Part shown: one piece after another, positions 15,694-24,946 of the stretch
How the letters are laid out: every line of letters begins with the position of its first letter
How positions within the stretch are numbered: the stretch's first letter is position 1
Source: Enterobacter sp. SA187
GTDB taxonomy: Bacteria > Pseudomonadota > Gammaproteobacteria > Enterobacterales > Enterobacteriaceae
Direction: 5' to 3'
Assembly: GCF_001888805.2 (NCBI RefSeq)
Contig: NZ_CP019113.1
Span: 2,976,001-3,040,000, forward strand
DNA length: 64,000 nt
Notes under the pieces: generated by a model
Seen by the model: only the letters and a program-made list of their open reading frames with translations
What the model was told of the DNA's origin: nothing
The model's database searches: none
Program-made: the position numbers and the translations under genes

Positions 15694-17628
15694 TCAGGAC
15701 GATTTACGCACGCGCAGATACCATTCGCACAGCAGACGAACCTGCTTGCGGGTATAGCCTTTTTCCATCATGCGATCAACAAAATCGTCGTGTTTCTTCT
15801 GCTCGTCGGTTGAGGTTTTGGCGTTAAAGGAGATCACCGGTAACAGCTCTTCGGTATTGGAGAACATTTTCTTCTCGATTACCGTGCGCAGTTTTTCATA
15901 GCTCGTCCAGTTCGGGTTGCGACCGCTGAAGTTCGCCCTGGCGCGCAGCACAAAATTGACGATTTCGTTACGGAAGTCTTTCGGGTTGCTGATCCCGGCG
16001 GGCTTCTCGATTTTCTCCAGTTCGGCGTTCAACGATTCACGATCGAACAGCTGGCCGGTATCCGGATCGCGGTACTCCTGATCCTGGATCCAGAAATCGG
16101 CGTAGGTGACATAACGGTCAAAAATGTTCTGTCCGTATTCCGAATAGGATTCCAGATACGCGGTCTGGATCTCCTTGCCGATAAATTCGGCATATTTCGG
16201 GATCAGATAGCCTTTGAGGAACTCCAGATAACGCTCCGCCTGTTCCTGCGGGAACTGCTCGCGCTCGATCTGCTGCTCCAGCACGTAGAACAGGTGCACC
16301 GGGTTAGCCGCCACTTCGGTATGATCGAAGTTAAAGACGCGGGACAAAATTTTGAACGCAAATCGGGTCGACAGACCGTTCATGCCTTCGTCCACGCCCG
16401 CGTAATCGCGATACTCCTGATAAGATTTCGCCTTCGGATCGGTATCTTTCAGGCTTTCGCCATCATAGACGCGCATTTTGGAATAGATGCTGGAGTTTTC
16501 CGGCTCTTTCAGGCGCGAGAGGATCGAGAAGCGGGACAGTGTTTCCAGCGTCCCGGGTGCGCAGGGCGCATGGGCCAGCTCACTGTGATTGAGCAGTTTC
16601 TCGTAGATCTTCATCTCTTCCGAGATGCGCAGGCAGTACGGCACCTTGACGATATAGACACGATCAAGGAAAGCTTCGTTATTCTTGTTGTTACGGAACG
16701 TCACCCATTCGGATTCGTTGGAGTGCGCAAGAATAATGCCGTTAAACGGCAGGGCGGAAATCCCCTCAGTACCGTTATAGTTACCTTCCTGTGTCGCCGT
16801 CAGCAGGGGATGCAGCACCTTGATGGGCGCTTTAAACATCTCGACGAATTCCATTACGCCCTGGTTGGCGCGGCACAGCGCGCCGGAATAGCCGTAGGCG
16901 TCCGGATCGTTCTGCGCGTGGTTTTCCAGTTTACGAATATCCACCTTGCCGACCAGCGCCGAAATATCCTGGTTGTTTTCATCCCCGGGCTCGGTTTTGG
17001 CAATGGCGATCTGCTCCAGAATCGACGGCCAGACTTTCACGACGCGGAATTTAGTGATGTCGCCGCCAAACTCGTGCAGCCGCTTCGCCGCCCATGGCGA
17101 CATAATGGTGCCGAGATAACGCCGCGGTACGTTGTACTCTTTTTCCAGAATTTGCGCATCTTCCTGCGGATTGAACAGGCACAGCGGGTGGTCGTTGACC
17201 GGGCTGCGCTCGCCGTTAGCGCTCAGCACGTAAATGGGGACGCGCTGCATTAAGGATTTCAGGCGCTCGGCCAGCGACGATTTACCGCCACCTACCGGGC
17301 CGAGCAAATAGAGGATCTGTTTCTTCTCTTCCAGCCCTTGCGCGGCGTGTTTGAGATAAGAAACGATTTGTTCAATGGCTTCTTCCATGCCATAGAACTC
17401 TTCAAAAGCGGGGTAGCGTCCAATTACCCTGTTCGAAAACAGACGGGAAAGCCGTGGCTCCAGAGCAGTATCCACCATCACTGGCTCACCAATGGCCATC
17501 AACAGGCGTTCTGCCGCATTGGCATAAGCACTGCGATCCTGCCGACATATGGAAAGAAACTCCTGCAGTGTGAACTCTTCGTCCTTGGCAGCTTCATAGC
17601 GCTGGCGATAGTGATCGAATATATTCAT
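15694..17628 (-). CDS. yeaG: YeaG, PrkA-family serine/threonine protein kinase
   Basis: 644 residues, as in E. coli. An AAA+-like PrkA domain carries Walker A GPVGGGKSS (110-118); the C-terminal PrkA kinase domain follows. E. coli YeaG is a kinase expressed under nitrogen starvation through sigma-54/NtrC and in stationary phase, and with YeaH shapes metabolism in starved cells. A sigma-54 promoter is visible about 100 bases upstream. The divergent neighbour is mipA. The 434-base gap 17629-18062 holds both promoters and two dyads and no other gene that I can support. Confidence 0.96.
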   Translation of the reverse strand: MNIFDHYRQRYEAAKDEEFTLQEFLSICRQDRSAYANAAERLLMAIGEPVMVDTALEPRLSRLFSNRVIGRYPAFEEFYGMEEAIEQIVSYLKHAAQGLEEKKQILYLLGPVGGGKSSLAERLKSLMQRVPIYVLSANGERSPVNDHPLCLFNPQEDAQILEKEYNVPRRYLGTIMSPWAAKRLHEFGGDITKFRVVKVWPSILEQIAIAKTEPGDENNQDISALVGKVDIRKLENHAQNDPDAYGYSGALCRANQGVMEFVEMFKAPIKVLHPLLTATQEGNYNGTEGISALPFNGIILAHSNESEWVTFRNNKNNEAFLDRVYIVKVPYCLRISEEMKIYEKLLNHSELAHAPCAPGTLETLSRFSILSRLKEPENSSIYSKMRVYDGESLKDTDPKAKSYQEYRDYAGVDEGMNGLSTRFAFKILSRVFNFDHTEVAANPVHLFYVLEQQIEREQFPQEQAERYLEFLKGYLIPKYAEFIGKEIQTAYLESYSEYGQNIFDRYVTYADFWIQDQEYRDPDTGQLFDRESLNAELEKIEKPAGISNPKDFRNEIVNFVLRARANFSGRNPNWTSYEKLRTVIEKKMFSNTEELLPVISFNAKTSTDEQKKHDDFVDRMMEKGYTRKQVRLLCEWYLRVRKSS

Positions 17629-17727
17629 GGCATGCCGTCCTTTCGTTTTTTAGCACAGGTTAAGAGCCGTTCATATGAATTGTGGAGGCTCCCGGAAGAG
17701 GTAGGTTGAACGTTGCTGATGAGTACC

Positions 17728-17743
17728 AACAACCCGCGTGCCA
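17728..17743 (-). promoter_or_regulatory. Sigma-54 promoter of yeaG
   Basis: Minus strand: TGGCACG-CGGG-TTGTT, against consensus TGGCACG-N4-TTGCW. The -24 block is perfect and the spacing is exact; the -12 has GT instead of GC. The transcript would carry a leader of about 90 bases before yeaG. Agrees with the known NtrC control of yeaGH in E. coli. Confidence 0.7.
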
Positions 17744-17803
17744 GGTGACAGGACGCCCGGCGCTCGCGTGCTCGCGATACACCTTCTTAAAATTAAGCGT
17801 AGA

Positions 17804-17828
17804 TGGCATTTGCAAAACTTGCATGCCA
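17804..17828. promoter_or_regulatory. Nested dyad upstream of the yeaG sigma-54 promoter
   Basis: TGGCAT (17804-17809) and ATGCCA (17823-17828) enclose a second dyad GCAA/TTGC. It is about 60-90 bases upstream of the sigma-54 promoter, the range used by NtrC-type activators, but it is not a good match to the NtrC consensus. Confidence 0.35.
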
Positions 17829-18062
17829 CCGCAAACCAATTTCAATGACATATCAATAACTCATCTGATGTTTTTCTGTTTCGTGATATAGGCCGCGCCA
17901 GCGCTTCATCGCAGCGTCATATCATTGCAAACGCGCTGTCATTATCAGACCGCAAGATGATGTGTTGAGTTTTGTAATATTCGGGTAAAAAAATTTGGGA
18001 AGCACGGCGCGGACAGTTACACTTCACTGGCCCCATTATTTGACGATAGGAAAGAAAGGATT

Positions 18063-18809
18063 GTGACCAAATTCAAAGTTCTGGCGCTGGGCGTTCTGAC
18101 CGCCATCACAGCCACTTCAGCTCTGGCTGACAATAATTTCTCGGTAGGTGCCGGTGTTGGTGTCCTTGAAACGCCGTATAAGGACTACGATCGCGATGTG
18201 GTTCCGGTACCGGTTATCACCTATGAAGGGGATGACTTCTGGTTCCGCGGTCTGGGCGGCGGCTATTACCTGTGGAACGATGAGAGCGACAAACTCTCCA
18301 TCACCGCCTATTACTCTCCGTTTGAATTCAAACCTAAAGACAGCGACAACTGGCAGCTGCGTCGCCTTGATAAACGTAAAGCGACGCTGATGGCAGGCTT
18401 GTCCTACGTGCACAACACCCAGTACGGCTTCCTGCGCACCAGTCTGGCGGGCGATACTCTGGATAACAGCAACGGTATCTCCTGGGATCTGGCCTGGCTT
18501 TATCGCTATACCAACGGCGGCCTGACGTTAACGCCGGGTATCGGTCTTGAGTGGAGCAGCGAAAACATGAACGAATACTACTACGGCGTTTCCGGTAAGG
18601 AATCCCGCCGCAGTGGTCTCGATCGCTACGATCCGGACAGCGACTGGAGCCCGTATCTGGAGCTGAGCGCGAGCTATAAACTGACTGATGCCTGGAGCGT
18701 TTACGGCGTTGGCCGCTACACGCATCTGTCCAGCGAAGTCAAAGACAGCCCGATGGTGGATAAATCCTGGGCGGGCGCATTGTCCGCAGGGGTTACCTAC
18801 AGCTTCTGA
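18063..18809 (+). CDS. mipA: MipA, MltA-interacting outer membrane protein
   Basis: 248 residues, equal to E. coli MipA. Translation starts at GTG, with GAAAGGA just upstream. A signal peptide ends at ALA (about residue 22). The mature part is a beta-barrel of the OmpV/MipA family, with alternating aromatic strands and a C-terminal phenylalanine (VTYSF). In E. coli it scaffolds the murein hydrolase MltA with the synthase PBP1B, and it has also been linked to antibiotic entry. It is followed by a clear terminator and then yeaE. Confidence 0.94.
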   Translation: MTKFKVLALGVLTAITATSALADNNFSVGAGVGVLETPYKDYDRDVVPVPVITYEGDDFWFRGLGGGYYLWNDESDKLSITAYYSPFEFKPKDSDNWQLRRLDKRKATLMAGLSYVHNTQYGFLRTSLAGDTLDNSNGISWDLAWLYRYTNGGLTLTPGIGLEWSSENMNEYYYGVSGKESRRSGLDRYDPDSDWSPYLELSASYKLTDAWSVYGVGRYTHLSSEVKDSPMVDKSWAGALSAGVTYSF

Positions 18810-18840
18810 TTGTGCAATGACATTGTGCATTCAGTGAATA

Positions 18841-18866
18841 ACAGGGCGCTTTTGCGCCCTGTTTGC
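18841..18866 (+). terminator. Terminator of mipA
   Basis: ACAGGGCGC and GCGCCCTGT form a 9-bp perfect stem with a TTTT loop, followed by a short T run, 31 bases after the mipA stop. Confidence 0.8.
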
Positions 18867-18899
18867 ATTGGAGTGGAACAACACTCACAGGAGACGAGC

Positions 18900-19754
18900 A
18901 TGAGCGATAAAACCGTGATGTTTGAGCGCGAACTGGCCCTGCCCGCCATCGGGCAGGGCACCTGGTATATGGGGGAGGACGCCAGCCAGCGGCAAAAAGA
19001 GATCGCCGCATTGCGTGCAGGCATTGACGCTGGCCTGACGCTTATCGACACCGCCGAAATGTATGCCGATGGCGGCGCGGAGGAGGTGGTCGGCGAGGCG
19101 CTTCAGGGCTTGCGGGAGCAGGTATTTCTGGTCTCGAAAGTCTATCCATGGAACGCCGGAGGGCAAAAAGCCATTGCCGCCTGCGAAGCCAGCCTGCGCC
19201 GTCTGCAAACCGATTATCTCGATCTCTATCTGCTGCACTGGCGCGGCAATTATTCCTTTGTGGAAACGGTCGAGGCGATGGAAAGGCTGATCCGCGAGGG
19301 CAAAATTCGTCGCTGGGGCGTTTCAAATCTCGATTATGACGATATGCAGGAACTGTGGAGCGTGACGGGCGGTCAGGCCTGCGCCACTAATCAGGTGCTC
19401 TATCACCTGGGATCGCGCGGCATTGAATTTGATCTGCTGCCCTGGTGTCGGCAACAGCAGATGCCGGTGATGGCCTATTGTCCGCTGGCCCAGGCCGGGC
19501 GGCTGCGTGATGACCTGTTCAACAGTCGCGCCGTACAGGAGGTGGCCCATGCGTATCAGGCCACGCCCGCCCAGGTTTTACTGGCGTGGGCGATCCGCGA
19601 GCAGGGGTTGATGGCCATACCGAAAGCCTCAAGCGCAGACCATGTGAAAGAGAATGCCGCTGCGCTGGCGCTGAACTTATCCGCCGAAGCCATTGCCCTG
19701 CTGGACAAGGCGTTTCCGGCACCGGGGCGCAAAACGCCGCTTGACGTGGTGTAA
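18900..19754 (+). CDS. yeaE: YeaE, aldo-keto reductase
   Basis: 284 residues, as in E. coli. The aldo-keto reductase tetrad is present: Asp50 and Tyr55 in LIDTAEMYADGG, Lys80 in VSKVYPW, His113 in YLLHWRG. The C-terminal NADPH-binding part has IPKASSADHVKENAAAL. In E. coli it reduces methylglyoxal and related aldehydes in the cytosol. The ATG at 18900 follows AGGAGACGAGC. It sits directly after the mipA terminator, so it has its own start of transcription. Confidence 0.94.
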   Translation: MSDKTVMFERELALPAIGQGTWYMGEDASQRQKEIAALRAGIDAGLTLIDTAEMYADGGAEEVVGEALQGLREQVFLVSKVYPWNAGGQKAIAACEASLRRLQTDYLDLYLLHWRGNYSFVETVEAMERLIREGKIRRWGVSNLDYDDMQELWSVTGGQACATNQVLYHLGSRGIEFDLLPWCRQQQMPVMAYCPLAQAGRLRDDLFNSRAVQEVAHAYQATPAQVLLAWAIREQGLMAIPKASSADHVKENAAALALNLSAEAIALLDKAFPAPGRKTPLDVV

Positions 19755-19787
19755 TTTTTCCCCTCTCGCAGGGAGAGGGGAGATGTC

Positions 19788-20672
19788 TTAGCGTTTAACC
19801 ACGCGAATGGTCTGCGCCAGGCGGGACGGTTTTTCTTCCGTGGCTTTCTGGGCTTTAGTGGCGCAGGCAGTTTCCACGCATACAAAAGTCTTATAGCCGT
19901 CGTCCGGCATATCGCCCATGCTGGCGGAGAGCGCCGGGCCAGGGTTCCAGCCAACCACGTTACAGTGATGATGGTGGATCACTTCAATGGTGCGGTTCAG
20001 CGCGCCGTCGTTGATGATGCTGCACGCTTCCGGATTCAGGTAGACGCGATCGGTACGGTCCGGGAAGGTTTGCACGCCGTCAGTCAGCACGTCTTCTTTC
20101 GCGCCGTTCACTTTATCAATAAAGCGATCGCCGAGGCCGCTAACTTTCACCGCGCTGATATCGCCAACGTTGAAATAGGTGTGCAGGGCAGAGAAGGTTT
20201 CGAATTCGCCATGGGCTTCCAGCTCGATTTCACAGGTTTTGCCGAGCTTAAAGCGGGCATAGAGGGTGAAGTCATGCGGCCAGTACTGACGGGTGGCATC
20301 GCTGCTTTGCAGTTCAAAAGTCAGCACCACGCCGTTATCGTCTTCGTTATGGGCTTTCAGCGTCCACGGCAGGTTACGGGCGAAACCGTGTGCCGGCAGG
20401 CCTTCCTTCGCCGCCGGGCCAAACCACGGCCAGCAGATGGGTACGCCGCCGCGCAGCGCCACGCCATTTTTGAACGGCGTAGTATCGCTCAGCCACAGTA
20501 CTTCTTCAGCGCCAGCGGGTTTCCAGGAGAGCAGATGCGCGCCCTGCAGGGCAAAGGAGGCTTTCACCTGCGGGTGATCGACAACAATGAGGTCCAGATC
20601 GTCCAGCACGCGGCGGGAAAGGGCGGTGGTGAACTGGTCAACGACCGGAAGAGCAAAAATTTTAGTAATCAT
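19788..20672 (-). CDS. yeaD: YeaD, glucose-6-phosphate 1-epimerase-like
   Basis: 294 residues, as in E. coli YeaD. It belongs to the aldose 1-epimerase-like (hexose-6-phosphate mutarotase) family, a single beta-sandwich domain; the conserved HGFARNLPW block and the HTYFNVGD block carry the expected active-site histidines. It should speed exchange of alpha and beta hexose 6-phosphates in the cytosol. It lies downstream of gapA on the same strand, separated by a strong terminator. The start MITKIFALP at 20672 is chosen by agreement with E. coli. Confidence 0.93.
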   Translation of the reverse strand: MITKIFALPVVDQFTTALSRRVLDDLDLIVVDHPQVKASFALQGAHLLSWKPAGAEEVLWLSDTTPFKNGVALRGGVPICWPWFGPAAKEGLPAHGFARNLPWTLKAHNEDDNGVVLTFELQSSDATRQYWPHDFTLYARFKLGKTCEIELEAHGEFETFSALHTYFNVGDISAVKVSGLGDRFIDKVNGAKEDVLTDGVQTFPDRTDRVYLNPEACSIINDGALNRTIEVIHHHHCNVVGWNPGPALSASMGDMPDDGYKTFVCVETACATKAQKATEEKPSRLAQTIRVVKR

Positions 20673-20703
20673 CATGATATTCCTCAATCCTCTGTCTTCA
20701 ATG

Positions 20704-20734
20704 CAAAAAAAAGAGCGACCGAAGTCGCTCTTTT
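20704..20734 (-). terminator. Terminator of gapA
   Basis: Minus strand: GAGCGAC-TTCG-GTCGCTC followed by eight T residues. A UUCG-type tetraloop with a 7-bp stem is a textbook strong intrinsic terminator, 22 bases past the gapA stop. Confidence 0.93.
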
Positions 20735-20755
20735 GGATCAGATTCTCATCTCAAC

Positions 20756-21751
<996 letters not shown>

Positions 21752-21957
21752 ATATTCCACCAGCTATTTGTTAGTGAATAAAAGGTTGGCTGTAAAATTA
21801 CAAAAACCTTACGCAGCGTCAAGCGGAATCGTGTCAATCATTGCGACAAATCAATCCTGTGCACAACCTTTGCGCGACTGAGTCGCCTCACTTTTCCAAT
21901 GGGCTGCTACCCACATGGGGCCGCCGGCTGGAATTTTAAAGGCCATGCAAGATAAAT

Positions 21958-21975
21958 ATGTGAATCAGATCACAA
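21958..21975. promoter_or_regulatory. CRP binding site between gapA and msrB
   Basis: TGTGA-ATCAGA-TCACA is a perfect two-half-site CRP match. It lies 207 bases upstream of gapA and 118 bases upstream of msrB. CRP control of gapA is known in E. coli. Confidence 0.85.
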
Positions 21976-22092
21976 TTACCTGGCTGCGATTTCGCAACGT
22001 CTAAGTTTAGAACAAAAGTCGACGCCTGCCTGTTAATGTTTTGTTAGAATCAAAGAAAAGATGTGAATGTACTCAACGCGAGAAGTAAGCAT

Positions 22093-22506
22093 ATGGCTAA
22101 TGATCCCTCTCAGGACGACCTGAAAAAAAACCTCACTGAAATGCAGTTCTATGTCACGCAAAACCATGGCACAGAACCGCCTTTCACCGGTCGTCTGCTG
22201 CACAACAAACGCGATGGCGTATACCACTGTTTAATCTGCGATGCGCCGCTATTTAACGCCCAGAGCAAATACGATTCTGGCTGCGGCTGGCCGAGCTTTT
22301 ATGAACCGGTCAGCGATGAGGCCATCAAATACCTGAATGACTACTCTCATGGGATGCAGCGCACCGAGATCCGCTGTGGCAATTGCGATGCGCATCTGGG
22401 GCATGTTTTCCCGGACGGTCCGCAGCCGACCGGCGAGCGTTTTTGCGTGAATTCAGCCTCACTGAGCTTCACCGATGACGACAGCGGCGAGCAAATCAAG
22501 GGTTAA
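22093..22506 (+). CDS. msrB: Peptide methionine-R-sulfoxide reductase
   Basis: 137 residues, as in E. coli. Structural zinc is held by CLIC (Cys46, Cys49) and CGNC (Cys95, Cys98). The catalytic cysteine is Cys118 in RFCVNSASL. It reduces the R form of methionine sulfoxide in proteins using thioredoxin. The start MANDPSQ at 22093 is chosen by agreement with E. coli over an upstream ATG. It is divergent from gapA and followed by yeaC 42 bases later on the same strand, probably one transcript. Confidence 0.96.
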   Translation: MANDPSQDDLKKNLTEMQFYVTQNHGTEPPFTGRLLHNKRDGVYHCLICDAPLFNAQSKYDSGCGWPSFYEPVSDEAIKYLNDYSHGMQRTEIRCGNCDAHLGHVFPDGPQPTGERFCVNSASLSFTDDDSGEQIKG

Positions 22507-22548
22507 AGAATCGATTCAGCAAATTATTCCATGCGGAGACAAGAAATC

Positions 22549-22827
22549 GTGAATGTGGATGAGCTTGTTAACAGTTTAACGCCGGAAGTGTACCAGCGTC
22601 TGGTCACGGCGGTTGAGCTGGGCAAATGGCCCGACGGCGTGGCGCTGACCCCGGAGCAAAAAGAGAACAGCCTGCAACTGGTGATGCTCTGGCAGGCGCG
22701 CCATAACACCGACGCCCAGCATATGACCATCGATACCAATGGTCAGATGGTGATGAAAAGTAAGCAGCAGCTGAAAGAAGAGTTTGGCATTACGCCAAAA
22801 TCCATTGCCACGCTGAAAGTGAATTAA
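22549..22827 (+). CDS. yeaC: YeaC, DUF1315 protein
   Basis: 92 residues, collinear with E. coli YeaC (core KWPDGVALTPEQKENSLQLV and MTIDTNGQMVMKSKQQLKEE). A small cytosolic helical protein of unknown function. I place the start at GTG 22549, because GGAGA lies 9 bases upstream and the product then lines up with E. coli; the ATG at 22531 precedes that ribosome binding site. A terminator follows directly. Confidence 0.9.
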   Translation: MNVDELVNSLTPEVYQRLVTAVELGKWPDGVALTPEQKENSLQLVMLWQARHNTDAQHMTIDTNGQMVMKSKQQLKEEFGITPKSIATLKVN

Positions 22828-22841
22828 CAACTCTTTGTAAC

Positions 22842-22871
22842 AGGCCGGGAAGCGCGCTTACCCGGCCTTTC
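22842..22871 (+). terminator. Terminator of msrB-yeaC
   Basis: AGGCCGGG and CCCGGCCT pair around an 11-base loop, followed by TTC. The tail is short; the stem is strong. Confidence 0.65.
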
Positions 22872-22877
22872 AATGTT

Positions 22878-24131
22878 TTATGGTTTACTGACCAGCGATT
22901 CAGCCAGCTGTTTCGCTAACTGGTTATTATCATCCGCGCCATACTCCCAGAACATCGCCCCGGCCAGTCCTTTTTTCTTGATGTAATCCGCCTTGATTGC
23001 CACTGAGCGCGGGTTTTCGTAACTCAGCGCAAAGAGCGCTTTTCCATCGGCAGATTTCACCGACAGCCAGGGCACTTTCGCCTCCTCATCCCAGTGTTCC
23101 GTAAAACGCTTCTGCGGATCGTTGAGCAGCATTTTTACAATATCGTTGTATTTTACGTAGGTATCTTTTTTAAGATCGAATCCCAGGGCGTTGAAAAGCG
23201 CCACTTCCCGTTCGCCAAAGTAAGGCTGTGTAACGGGATTTTTCTGCGCGTCAGGTTTGCTCCAGTCGATGCCAGGCTCAACGGCGCGCTTCGGCACGCG
23301 TCCATAAAATCCAATGCCCAGATTCATTTGCCGCGCCTTCACGCCTGCCGCCAGATAGTTATTGACCACAAAATCAACGCTGTATTTATCCGCGGCGGCA
23401 ACGGTCGGCCAGGCCGTGGAGTCATACAGATTGGCATTGAAATACTGGGTGCCGTAGGCCATGTCGTAGGTCATCAGATTGATGTAATCCAGCAATGGCG
23501 CAACGGCTTTCATATCCACCCAGCTTTTCGGACTTTCGGCGTTCGCGCCGACGGCGATAGTCACCAGCTTTTTATCGCCAAAGGCCTCCCGCAGTTCTTT
23601 GAGTAAGGTGGTGAAGTTATCCCGATCGGCAGGCTGGCTGTCGACCAGTCCCCATGCGCCGTTTACCGGGTACTCCCAGTCCAGATCGATACCATCCAGC
23701 CCATAGCGGGTGACAATATCCTGAGCCGAACGGATGAACACCGCGCGCGCTTCCGGTGTCGCGGCGACAGCGGAAAATCCACGCGCGCCCCAGCCGCCCA
23801 CGGATAGCAGCACTTTCAGCTCAGGATTTTGTTTGCGCAGGGTGGGAATCAACGCCAGATCGGCGGCGACTTTTGGGGAAAGCCAAATCTGATGCCGCTT
23901 AGAGGGATCTTTTAACGCGTCGTTAGTTTCGCCTTTTTCGTCGTTATAGATCAGGCCAAATGAGTAATTCAGGTGAGTAATCTGACGAACATCCAGGGTG
24001 TTTATATCTCCGCCAGGCCCGGCGGTAACATCTCCACCGCCGTTAAAATAACCGACAGACATCAGAGAACTGGCTGAGGCGAGCGGGGCGCAGAGCAGGG
24101 GTAACGCTGCCAGCAAAGGCAAAAGTTTCAT
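22878..24131 (-). CDS. Secreted GH18 chitinase
   Basis: 417 residues. A signal peptide (MKLLPLLAALPLLCAPLASA, cleavage near residue 20) sends it across the inner membrane. The family 18 barrel has the SVGGWGARGFS strand (110-120) and the catalytic motif DGIDLDWE (146-153) with Glu153 as proton donor; the NLMTYDM block follows. A chitinase-insertion-type segment is present before the C-terminus. No separate chitin-binding domain is seen. It would cut chitin to chitobiose for the chb system encoded 23 kb away. It occupies the place where E. coli has ydjE-ydjL. Start: AGAGGAA lies 6 bases before the ATG, inside a match to the ChiX small RNA target sequence. Confidence 0.93.
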   Translation of the reverse strand: MKLLPLLAALPLLCAPLASASSLMSVGYFNGGGDVTAGPGGDINTLDVRQITHLNYSFGLIYNDEKGETNDALKDPSKRHQIWLSPKVAADLALIPTLRKQNPELKVLLSVGGWGARGFSAVAATPEARAVFIRSAQDIVTRYGLDGIDLDWEYPVNGAWGLVDSQPADRDNFTTLLKELREAFGDKKLVTIAVGANAESPKSWVDMKAVAPLLDYINLMTYDMAYGTQYFNANLYDSTAWPTVAAADKYSVDFVVNNYLAAGVKARQMNLGIGFYGRVPKRAVEPGIDWSKPDAQKNPVTQPYFGEREVALFNALGFDLKKDTYVKYNDIVKMLLNDPQKRFTEHWDEEAKVPWLSVKSADGKALFALSYENPRSVAIKADYIKKKGLAGAMFWEYGADDNNQLAKQLAESLVSKP

Positions 24132-24136
24132 GGTAG

Positions 24137-24148
24137 TTCCTCTTTGAC
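24137..24148 (-). promoter_or_regulatory. Predicted ChiX small-RNA target over the chitinase ribosome binding site
   Basis: The leader reads GTCAAAGAGGAA, exactly complementary to TTCCTCTTTGAC, the seed region of ChiX as I remember its sequence. The match covers the ribosome binding site and ends 5 bases before the ATG, so pairing should block translation. Inference from recalled ChiX sequence; the sRNA gene is not in this window. Confidence 0.7.
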
Positions 24149-24149
24149 A

Positions 24150-24202
24150 AAAAAATAAAGCCAGGCAAAAGCTTGGCGAAAAAACAACCCGCATAGCCTG
24201 GC
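24150..24202 (-). promoter_or_regulatory. Terminator-like hairpin in the chitinase leader
   Basis: On the minus strand GCCAAGC (24171-24177) can pair with GCCTGGC (24160-24166) with one mismatch, and a further upstream GCCAGGC (24196-24202) can pair with the same arm perfectly. A TTTATTTTTTT tract follows immediately, about 20 bases before the start codon. It could attenuate transcription of the chitinase gene. Confidence 0.45.
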
Positions 24203-24254
24203 ATAGTCGTTGCGCTGATACTGCGAAGAACTTCACTTTATGTCGTTGAAGGGG

Positions 24255-24289
24255 AACAAAAAGAACGGGCATTGATGATCAATACCCGT
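24255..24289 (-). terminator. Terminator of ansA-pncA
   Basis: Minus strand: ACGGGTATTGA-TCA-TCAATGCCCGT, an 11-bp stem with one mismatch, followed by TCTTTTTGTT. It lies 9 bases past the pncA stop. Confidence 0.85.
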
Positions 24290-24297
24290 GTAGAACG

Positions 24298-24936
24298 TTA
24301 AGCGTGTGTTTCTACCCAGTCCGCCAGCGTATAGAGCGTCGCGCCCGCTGCCGCCATCTCCATAAACGCATGCGCGCTGTCCTGAGCATGGAGATTCACG
24401 CCACGGCAGCCATCGGTAATGACATCCACGCTGTAGCCCAGCGTCAGCGCGTCCAGCACGGTAAACTTCACGCAGTAATCCGTTGCAAGACCCAGCACGA
24501 TCAGCTCGTTAACGTCATGATGTCGCAGCCATTCATCAAGCTGCGTTTTTTGCCGGTGGCCGTTGTCAAAAAAAGCGCTGTAGCTGTCAATCGCCGGGTT
24601 TTCGCCTTTATGAAACAGCGCATCAATGGCCTTTGCGTTTAACAGCGGATGCAGCGCCGCCCCTTCGGTGTTCTGGACGCAGTGATCCGGCCAGAAGGTC
24701 TGGGGCAGCCCGTCCAGTAATCCTTCAGAATAAGGCTCGACATGCTGCTGGCTTGCAAAACTGCCATGATCCGCAGGGTGCCAGTCCTGGCTTGCCACCA
24801 CCGCGTCGCCGCGCGTTTTGCACCAGTCGATCATGGCGTTAGCAATATCTACCGTACTGTCGCCTTCGGCGACCGCCAGCGCGCCACCGGCGCAAAAATC
24901 GTTCTGAATATCCACTAACAGTAATGCCCGGGCCAT
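24298..24936 (-). CDS. pncA: Nicotinamidase
   Basis: 212 residues (213 in E. coli). The isochorismatase-like catalytic triad is visible: Asp9 in LLVDIQNDF, Lys110 in FHKGENP and Cys155 in ATDYCVKFT; the metal site is in QDWHPADHGSF (Asp51, His53, His57). It converts nicotinamide to nicotinate for NAD salvage, and can also activate pyrazinamide in other species. It follows ansA by 10 bases on the same strand, the same pair as in E. coli. Confidence 0.95.
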   Translation of the reverse strand: MARALLLVDIQNDFCAGGALAVAEGDSTVDIANAMIDWCKTRGDAVVASQDWHPADHGSFASQQHVEPYSEGLLDGLPQTFWPDHCVQNTEGAALHPLLNAKAIDALFHKGENPAIDSYSAFFDNGHRQKTQLDEWLRHHDVNELIVLGLATDYCVKFTVLDALTLGYSVDVITDGCRGVNLHAQDSAHAFMEMAAAGATLYTLADWVETHA

Positions 24937-24946
24937 AGTCTGCTCC

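Noticed and set aside
17804..17828. Second sigma-54 promoter inside the nested dyad
   Set aside because: The GG to GC spacing is 12 or 14 bases instead of 10 in every reading, which sigma-54 does not tolerate.
19757..19779. Hairpin CCCCTCTC-GCAG-GGAGAGGGG between yeaE and yeaD as a terminator
   Set aside because: A T run precedes it on the plus strand but none follows on either strand; it may only be a structural palindrome.
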